Source of the DNA: Talpa occidentalis
Taxonomy: Eukaryota; Chordata; Mammalia; Eulipotyphla; Talpidae
Length of the DNA: 64,000 nt
Assembly (NCBI RefSeq): GCF_014898055.3
Contig: NW_023601543.1
Coordinates: 60,463,782 to 60,527,781 of the forward strand
Reading direction: 5' to 3'
The number at the start of each line of letters is the position of its first letter. Positions within the stretch are counted from its first letter, which is position 1. The notes below the pieces were generated by a model that saw only the letters and a program-made list of their open reading frames with translations, did not search any database and had not been told where the DNA came from. A program made the translations under genes and the position numbers. Below are positions 56,360-64,000 of this stretch, one piece after another.

Positions 56360-57425
56360 TGTGAGGTGAGTTGTGACCTTCCCAAAGTCATAGGTTGAAG
56401 TCCTAACCCCTAAGACCTAGACCGTGACTATCTTTAGAGATAGGGCCTTTAAATGGCAATTAAGGTATAAATGAGGCAGTTATGTCATGTCCCAATGCAA
56501 TCTGACCAGTATCCTTATAAAAAGAGGAAATTAAGATATAACAAGCACTTAGATTGAGGGCTGCCTGAGTGAGACACAGCGAGAGGGCAGCCATCTGCAT
56601 GCTAAGAAGAGCGGTTCCAGAGAGATCAAGCTGGCTGACACCTTCACCTCAGACTTTTAGTCTCTAGAATTGTGCGAAAGTACATTTTTTCTTGCTTTGT
56701 TAGACATTTAGGACAATGAGGGTGATGCCTAAAGTAAATTAAATGGCCAAAGCTACCTAGGATCCCAGGAAACACTTGCAGAGCTGATAAAGCCTGGTGA
56801 GAGGCAAGAATTGCCCAGGGGGAAGAAAGGCAGCCCCCACCCCAACCTGCAGGCAGGCCCATAAAGTCCCAGGAGAGCAAGAAGCACCTAGAGTGGGGCA
56901 ATTCCTCAAAACTGGCCAGTTTCTGGACTATAATGCAATTTCCCTAAACAGGACAAGCAATATCCCGAAAATCCCCCAAATGCTCTCCCCTCTCCCAAGG
57001 GAAGGGCAGAGCTGGCTGCCACCAAGAGACTCAGGCCTGTGCTCTCCCTGCCCCAACCTGCTTCAGGGCTGATAGGACTACACCCTGGAGCACAGTAGGA
57101 GGGGGACTGACTTAGAAACTGCTGCCTCGACGGGTAAACCAACACCCCAGGAGCACCTGCGCAGTGCACTCCAGGAAGGAACTGAGTGAGCAGTTCTGGC
57201 ACCCCAATTAAGATTGGAGCCTCCACAATTGCCTCACAGTTGTTATTACCAAGGACTCTGCCTGCCCAGGGTCCTCTCCCAGGGTCCTCTCCCAGGGTGT
57301 CCTTCTATTTTGTGTCTAAATAAACTTTGCTTTTGTCTCTGCTGAAGATGTGGCTGTGAATTCTTCTCACACTGTAGAAAGGAACTGCAGAACTCAGTTG
57401 TTGCGTAGGCAGCCCCCCCAAACTA
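56360..57425 (+). mobile_element. MaLR LTR split by another LTR
   Basis: Left part 'gttgaagtcctaacccctaa' to 'gaattgtgcgaaagtacatt' and right end 'cccccccaaactaataca' are the two parts of a MaLR-type LTR. About 700 bp of foreign sequence lie between. Confidence 0.7.
56698..57396 (+). mobile_element. Solo LTR nested in MaLR
   Basis: Starts TGTTAGACA and ends near 'gaactca'. AATAAA at 57319-57324 followed by 'ctttgcttttgtctctgctg' looks like an R-U5 segment. Includes a 15-bp tandem 'agggtcctctcccag' near 57268-57300. The flanking duplication is not clean, so the borders are tentative. Confidence 0.6.
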
Positions 57426-57439
57426 ATACAGTTGATCCT

Positions 57440-57840
57440 ATTATGGCCCTATTATGGCCCCTGTTATGTCCTTCCCAAATTCATATGTTGAAACCCTGAC
57501 TTCCAATGTAATGGTATTTGCAGGTGGGCCTTTGGGAGATAGTTAGGGTTAGCCGAGGTCATGAGGGGAGATTCTTACAATGAGATTAGTGCTTGTAGGA
57601 GAGGGAGGGGGGAGATCTCTTTCTCTGGGCATACACAAAGAAAAAGCCAAGTGAGGACACAGTGAAAAGACAGCCATCTGCAAGCCAAGAAAAGGGCCCT
57701 CAATAGTAATTCTATTACTATTGCTGACTTGGAGTTCATTTTGGACTTTCGGCCTTCAGAACTATGAGAAGTAAATGTCTTTGTTTAAGTCACCCGGCCT
57801 ATGTCATTTGTTATAGCAGCAGAATTGATCAAGACAGTTA
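57440..57840 (+). mobile_element. MaLR LTR, sense
   Basis: 'aaattcatatgttgaaaccc', 'atggtatttgcaggtgggcc', 'gaggacacagtgaaaagaca' and 'ttcagaactatgagaagtaa' match the MST/MLT LTR order from near start to end. Confidence 0.85.
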
Positions 57841-59629
57841 CCTTGGACGTACTTACATTGCAATCCTAACATTTTGGGCTAGTTTCTTATACAACAACTT
57901 ATCACCAAGCCAACTTGATGATGGACTCCTTGAGGACAGGGGTCATAGCTTTCATTATTACATTCCCATCATCACTTCATTTCATAAGTAAATATTGCCC
58001 TGCCCCCCCCATGTCAACACAATTGACTGAACAAGGGAATATATTAGGGTGGGGGAGCAGTAACTGCCCCAAATAGGCAGCACCCTAGGTGCATTGTATA
58101 ACCTGATTTTATAATGTCTGAGTGCATAAAGTTATATGATAAAACAATTGCCTTTAGCAGGTTAACCCTATCCTTTGCTCTGTCAAGTGCAGGTACTATG
58201 ATTGCTTCTACCTCTCTGCAATTGTTCAGTGGCCCAAATGTGGTTACCAGTCAGACCTTTCCTTTATTTCATCTCCCACCTGGTACTGGCTATCAGAACA
58301 TATAAAAATCATCCAGGCTTCCATGTGCTTCCCCAATCATCACTGACTGGGATTTCAAGCCATTACCTGTCTGTAATGATGTCTCTCTTCTCTCCATAGT
58401 GTCCAGATTTATTGAATTTGAAAGTCTTGGATCATTCTTGCTAAGGATGAACCTCCAGGGTTTACAACTCCTCACCCTGGTCTCTATCAGAGTCGCAACA
58501 GCTGCTCAGCACACACTATTTACACTGCAGGTGTACTCGGCTAGTAAAATACTCAATTCACATGTGTGTGCAATCCTGAATATTACCCAGATGTTGGGAG
58601 GAATACAATGTCATCATTTGTGGGAAAAACACTTTAACTGCTGCAACAGACAGAGCCCTTGACAGAGACGATGCACAGCCTGGAGCGAGTCGTGCTGGGG
58701 TGGTGACTGCTGAAAGGCCACACCAGCGGATCCCACCCGCAAGTCGCAGCCTGACTCTGTCACTGCTGCAAGCTTGTTGATTTAGGGATAAACAATCTAG
58801 ATTAAAAGAAAAAAAAAATCCCACAGCTTTCCGCCTGGTTAGGAACTGGACTCTGTTTGTGGTCTCAGAGGTTGATAGTCAGTAGAATTGTCCTGGTTTT
58901 AGTAGACAGGCCTACGGACACTGAGTCCCCTCACTTTTATGCTGTCTGCTTCCAGCCTACGTGCCATTACCTGGAGGCAATCGCAGTGGGGCAAACACAA
59001 TGACAGGGGCAGGAAGGGCTTTCTGGGTAGAAGGCAACAGTGGTGGGGCAGACACAATGTGAAGGTCAAGAAGGGCCCACCTCCTGACTCAGCAGTCTCA
59101 TGTCAAGACGCCCAATTTCATGGGTGCCTTGGTGGTGGGTGTGGCGTTGTGACATACATCTGAAGAGGTGTGAACTTATTCTAAGTCATGCACGGTGTTG
59201 TTCACCTCAATAAAAACAAATAAAACCAGTGAGAAAGGAAAAAAAAAAAACTAGTAAAGCAGCTGGCAGAATGGAATTTTGAAACTTTAAATCTCAAGTA
59301 TTCTGTTATTCACCCCCTTCGACTCTGGGTTAAGTAATGTATTACTAATCTCAATACCTGTGATTGTTTGGAGCTACCTAATATTGTGTATCACATTAGG
59401 GCCACTGTTCTAAGTTATTCAGATAGGCAGTTCATTTGAATGAATTCTCTACAGCAAATTGTCCTTACAATCTTATACCAGGAAACATATGCAGTCATTG
59501 AATTTTCACTAGCCATAAAGACATTAAAAGCTAGTGTGAATAAAATGATTCATTTGTGTGGAATCCACCAACAAAGGTCTCCAATCTCCTAACTTGGGAG
59601 TAAGGAGGCAGCAACTGAAAAAAGAAGGT
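57841..59629. other. No gene or recognised repeat
   Basis: About 1.8 kb with open frames below 90 codons. A loose tandem of about 50 bp ('cagtggggcaaacacaatga' and 'ggtggggcagacacaatgtg') lies near 58985-59080. An A12 run at 59240 follows 'aataaaaacaaataaaacc', which could be a retroposon tail, but no body is recognised. Confidence 0.45.
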
Positions 59630-60185
59630 AATTTTTAAGTTTTAAATATTTTTTGAAGTGTAATAGACAACAGAAAAGTACATAAATTACAAATGTACAA
59701 CTCCATAATCTTCTCAAACTGAACACACATAACCAGGAACCAGATCAAGAAACAAAGCATAACCTACACACTCCAGAAGGCTCTTCATGTTCCCTGCTCA
59801 CTACTCTTGTCCCCAAGAGTGACCTCTACTCCGACCTCTAACAGTATCAATAATTTTGCCTGTTCGAGCACCTTATATAAATCACTCATCAATATATACC
59901 CTTTCTGGGGTCTGGTTTCAATAGCTTGACATTATGTCTGTGAAATTCACCAGTATGTTATGTTAAGTTATAGGTCATTCATTATCATGGCTATACAATA
60001 TTCCTTTTGTAAATACATCACCATTTATTCACCCTGTTGATGATGGGCATTTGAGTAGTTCCTAGTTTTGACTGGGAATCGTGCTATGAAGAATCTAATA
60101 TTTGTCTTTTGGTAATACAAGCAAACATTTCTGCTAGATGTACAGCTAGAAATAGATTTGTGGGATTGGAGTGTATGGATGGTAG
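59630..60185 (-). mobile_element. Old L1 3' end, antisense
   Basis: 'agtacataaattacaaatgt', 'accctttctggggtctggtt', 'ttcaccctgttgatgatggg' and 'gattggagtgtatgg' read as antisense L1 3' UTR and ORF2 end. Confidence 0.7.
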
Positions 60186-60654
60186 GTCAGGGTGGTTCTA
60201 CTTTACTCAGGAGAAGTTTGATTGAAAGACTTGATGCAGTCTTTCCTTCTTTGAAGTATTTCTTGGTGCTTTCCTCCCGCCTCTCCCGACCCCATACCTA
60301 GGGCATGCCCCTGTGACTTTTATTCTCACAAGATGAGCTGTGAGGAGACGCTTTCTTCTTGGGGTGTTTTGAGGTATTATCATAAAGACCTCTGATCTCC
60401 AAATATGTCTCCCATTGGCCATAGCTATGTCAGTATTTAAATTTATTTAGTAAGACAGAATAAATGGTAAATACTTGTGGGAAAGGTAATGTTTTGACTT
60501 GAAAGAGCAAAGCAGGCTGATCTGAGTTCAGGTGCCAGGAAGATGAACTGGACACCAACACTGAGCCAGTGGTGCCAGATGAATGCAGGGGAGGGTGATA
60601 CACATGTCAACAAGGCACTGGCCATTCAATCTGAATAGCGGTCTCTGTCAGGAT

Positions 60655-60830
60655 TTGTAGACAAATCTGAGATCAGCCCTAGACACACTGGAATCCCTGG
60701 GGAAATATTTAAAAATTCTGACATACTGGCCACCCACACCCAGACCAATCAAATCAGACAGTCTGGGGGCAAGTTCTAGGCATCAGAAATTTGTAAAGCC
60801 CCACTCCCTGCCTGAAGTTCCAACGTGCAG
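60655..60830. mobile_element. MER5-type hAT-Charlie fossil
   Basis: 'gaatccctggggaaatattt' followed by 'cacccagaccaatcaaatca' and 'gggggcaagttctaggcatc' follow the MER5-type order. Confidence 0.7.
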
Positions 60831-60831
60831 A

Positions 60832-61070
60832 CAAGAGGTGATTTTGCTCCCCAGGGTAAATTTTGACCCCCAAGGATATTGGGTTAAGTGTAGAGACATT
60901 TGTGGCTGTCACAAACAAGGCAGTAGGTGGGTGGGGATTTGTTATTGGCATCTAGTGGGCCGAGGCTAGGGATGATGCTAAACACCTGCAGTACATGGGC
61001 TGGCCCCCACAACAGCAAATGATCTGACCCCCCAAATGGCAATCATGCCTAAGTTGTGAAACCCTGCTCT
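60832..61070. mobile_element. MER20-like hAT-Charlie fossil
   Basis: 'gattttgctccccagggtaa', 'agagacatttgtggctgtca', 'ggcatctagtgggccgaggc' and 'gatgctaaacacctgcagta' match a hAT-Charlie non-autonomous family I remember as MER20. It sits next to the previous MER5-type element. Confidence 0.7.
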
Positions 61071-61251
61071 GGGTAAATTCACATGGAGGGTGGGACTGGC
61101 ATAATCACTTTAAAAGTTTGAGTCTTTGTCCCAGCAGGCTCCCCCGAGTAGAATAATTCGATGGTAAATTTACATTTTTTAAGAATTCATTCAAATTTAT
61201 TTTTTCAATATTTGGATTTGATTATTGCCAGCTCCTTTCTAAACAGCTGTG

Positions 61252-61351
61252 NNNNNNNNNNNNNNNNNNNNNNNNNNNNNNNNNNNNNNNNNNNNNNNNN
61301 NNNNNNNNNNNNNNNNNNNNNNNNNNNNNNNNNNNNNNNNNNNNNNNNNNN
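61252..61351. other. Assembly gap, 100 N
   Basis: Exactly 100 N. Flanks are not obviously repetitive. Size unknown. Confidence 0.99.
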
Positions 61352-63435
61352 AAACTCCAGCGCAGTTATACATGTTGTCATAGTCCAGTGATTTAAGATG
61401 GGGAATTCTGTTAATTCCATATAGAACTATGAAGATTACTGTATCCATTTTCTTCTTAGATCTTAACAATTGTTCTTGCTCTGATTTTATTCCATATTGT
61501 CTGAAAATCAGAAATGCGTGCGTCGTTCTGTAATTTCTGGAGTCAACCCCCTTCAGTTGTTATGTAAGATTTACAGGCACTTTTATTGTTCCCATACTTT
61601 TTTGGGGTACAGATCTCTTTCCAAGAGGTGGACCAGTTGTTTCCTACATGTGCTGGATAAAGCAACAAGTCTGGCCCATTTCTGTGTACCTGAACCATAT
61701 ACAATGAGCTTGCTCATACACAATGCCACAACACACTGCTATTGTTCCCTGCATTTCAGGCATGACCTGTCCTTATTTCCAGTTCAGTGGTCACTCATTC
61801 AGGGGTAGTTTGAGCTATTCTAGGTCATTAGTAAAGATGTTAAATAAGGGCTTATCTGACAGCAAATCCCCCTCCCCCACAGTTAGCTCATAAAGCCCTG
61901 GATGGTGAAAAAGGACACTTTATGTTATCACAACGAACTATTTATTCCCTTTCAGTGAATTGTACAACTGGTGGGTCTAGGGAGTGTGGAACATGTCACA
62001 TGTTTGGTATTTAATGATGAGTTTGTTCCAGAGCCTAAGGAAATATTTGTGTGCAACAAGCTAAATTTAATTTTAATTTGGACTTGGAAATTGTTCCAAT
62101 GGATTCAAGCAATTTGAAAAGTCACCAACAAAGGGGTATTGGGGTAATGCCAAGTGTCCTGCTTAAGTTCACTCTTCTGTGACTTTCTAAATTCTGAGAC
62201 ATCTATCGGAGATGTGGAGGGTCATATTCAGACGCATCCTTATTTAACATCTATAACAATGACCTAGAGTGTCAGTTTGCAACCCCTAGGAAATAAATGG
62301 ATCTAGTACTGGTCATCAGAGACTGGTACCATCACGAAGAGACAACTAGATATTATGTACAGTCTGATAGAAGAACACACCGCCACTTATGAAGTAGTCT
62401 TGTCAAAAAAAGCAAAACTGAACCTGATCAAATCTCTAGATTCTGCTACCAACTGACAAGAAATATGAAGACAGAAAACATTAAAAGATACCCTGAAGAT
62501 ACAATCAGCGGAATCCAGACTGTGGGGAGTCTACAGGATAAACAATCCAGTGTCTTCACAAATTGAAAGAAAAAAATGGAGGGGGTAGCTACAGAATTAA
62601 AAAGATTTAAGAGACAGGTTATTCAACTACAATATTCTGGCTTTATTTAGATACTATTTGAAGCAAATGGTTAAAAAAGATTTATGCGATAACTGACAAT
62701 GTGGGTACTGACTAGGTATTGATGATCTTAAGGTATTATTAAATTTCTAAGTTATGATAATCATATGTTTATGTTTTTTTGAAGTATCCTAATCATTTGA
62801 AGAGGAATCCTGAAATATTTACAGATAAGATGATCTTATGTCTTGGATTTGCTGCAAAATAACAGTAGAGAGAAAGAAATGAGTGGGGTATAGATGAAGG
62901 AAGATGAGAAAAGATGGGTAATGTTGAAGTCGGGTAATAGGGGTTATTTATACGATTCTCTATACTTTTGGATCCATTTAAAGTTGTCCACAATTAGGAA
63001 AAAAAGCTAAACCAAGGTACTGTAAGATCCTAAATCTCAAGCAAAACCAAAAAATAGATGTTGAGTGTAAGTATGAAGTACTATGATAGGCACTGAATTT
63101 AAATTATGTCCAATATTCTATATATGCTTAGACCAAGAAGTGGATTAACACACTGGAAAGATTTTCAACAAAACTTGAAAGCTGTTGTCAAAGGTTTTGA
63201 AATCAGTACTTTGCAGAACCTATGAATTCAAATCTTTTACCTTAAGATTTGTATATTCCCCAAATCAGCATGTACAATATTTATGCAAATATATACAAAA
63301 ATGGCTTCAAGTATATTATCAAAATCTAGCAGTTTCTTTGGTCCTTCTCTCGTTTTGTCTTTAAGTTTTTTTTGACAATGCACATGTTATATTGGTATTG
63401 GAAAAATCTATGTACAGTTTTGAAAATACATTACC
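61352..63435. other. No gene or recognised repeat
   Basis: About 2.1 kb. One stretch near 62240-62280 ('aacatctataacaatgacct') may be a very old LINE trace. The 103-codon open frame at 61497 shows no domain. Confidence 0.45.
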
Positions 63436-63439
63436 CCAT

Positions 63440-63550
63440 CCATGGTAGTTTTCTTATTTTTTTCAATTGTATTTTTTATTGAGGTAATATCAGATTACAA
63501 CACTGTATATGATCCAGTATAGGTTAATACTTCTTCAGATGTTTTTTATA
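63440..63550 (-). mobile_element. 5'-truncated L1, 3' UTR tip
   Basis: 'ttttttattgaggtaatatc' then 'agattacaacactgtatatg' matches the start of the L1 at 28273 ('attgaggcaacattggttta', 'caacactgtatatgat'). Only about 100 bases are present. Confidence 0.75.
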
Positions 63551-63589
63551 TCTTCCAAGTTATATTTCTACTATGTCCAGGTTGTAGAT

Positions 63590-63800
63590 GAGGCAAAGAA
63601 TGGAATAAAACCCAAACCCTTATTTATTGCACACATTTGTCTCATTTTAATTCAAACTTTAACCTGGAGGTAGGGATTGTTATCTTTAGTGTACAGATAG
63701 TGAAGTTGAAGCTGAGAACAATGGAGAACATCACATAACCAATAAGTAAAGGATCTTCACCTAGTTCTGTCTGATGCCAGATATTCTGGAGCCACTCTCA
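63590..63800 (-). mobile_element. MIR SINE fossil
   Basis: 'gggattgttatctttagtgt', 'acagatagtgaagttgaagc' and 'catcacataaccaataagta' keep the antisense MIR order. Confidence 0.6.
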
Positions 63801-64000
63801 GGACAGTAGAAAGAAAAATATGTGTAAACAGTAAATAATAATTAGAATGATGATGCAATTGACATTTACATGGATATATTATCTTTAAAGCATGAGGGAA
63901 GCTTGTACTTCTATTTCTTTAATGAACTTTTAATATAGTGCTTGTGTGGGAGGAATTCCAGGTTCAGTGGTGCAGTGGAGGCATCCAGTTTTGCTGTGGG

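Noticed and set aside
59190..59255. Processed pseudogene ending in the A12 run at 59240
   Set aside because: An AATAAA and an A-run are present, but the sequence upstream shows no recognisable coding remnant.
1..64000. CRISPR array, operon or bacterial island
   Set aside because: Regularly repeated units are SINE copies in both orientations with irregular spacing and target duplications; all other content is mammalian.

Overview
This window looks like a gene desert from a placental mammal nuclear genome. Evidence: dense L1 LINEs in every orientation, fossil MIR, L2, MaLR and hAT-Charlie copies, class-I-type retroviral LTRs, and about 21 copies of a tRNA-derived SINE. Two runs of exactly 100 N mark a scaffolded assembly. 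L1 3' ends that begin with 'attgaggyaacatt'-like sequence suggest Laurasiatheria, but I could not name the species. I do not recognise the SINE as the standard cow, whale, horse, dog, or vespertilionid bat family. No functional protein-coding gene, tRNA, rRNA, snRNA or CRISPR array is supported.

Layout. 1-30.6 kb is almost wall-to-wall repeats. Old L1 fragments (190-4240, 5740-7140, 7220-8150, 8400-11490, 12560-17640) carry nested SINEs and LTRs. Two L1s have the geometry of twin-primed inversions (14455-16510 and 28273-30625). A THUMPD2 retropseudogene lies at 19019-20100 on the minus strand. A CpG-rich young L1 5' UTR (20411-21627) runs into an assembly gap, and a 2.9-kb L1 with a damaged reverse transcriptase lies at 22700-25605. 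From 30.6 to 51 kb repeats are sparser: SINEs, one LTR of a local family, MIR/L2/MER5 fossils, L1 at 41.6-46.8 kb and a (TC)27 microsatellite at 38.1 kb. From 51 to 57.8 kb there is an LTR cluster, including one LTR inserted in opposite orientation inside another of the same family. 57.8-64 kb has no SINE and mostly unrecognised sequence with MER5, L1 and MIR fossils and a second gap.

Function. There are no genes working together. The window records insertion layers: MIR/L2/MaLR, then L1M, then the ERV LTRs and the tRNA-SINE, with the CpG-rich L1 5' UTR among the youngest. Family names (MLT1, MER5, L2 and so on) come from remembered consensus patterns, not a database search. Boundaries of old repeats are approximate. 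Boundaries of SINEs and LTRs with target-site duplications are exact to a few bases.
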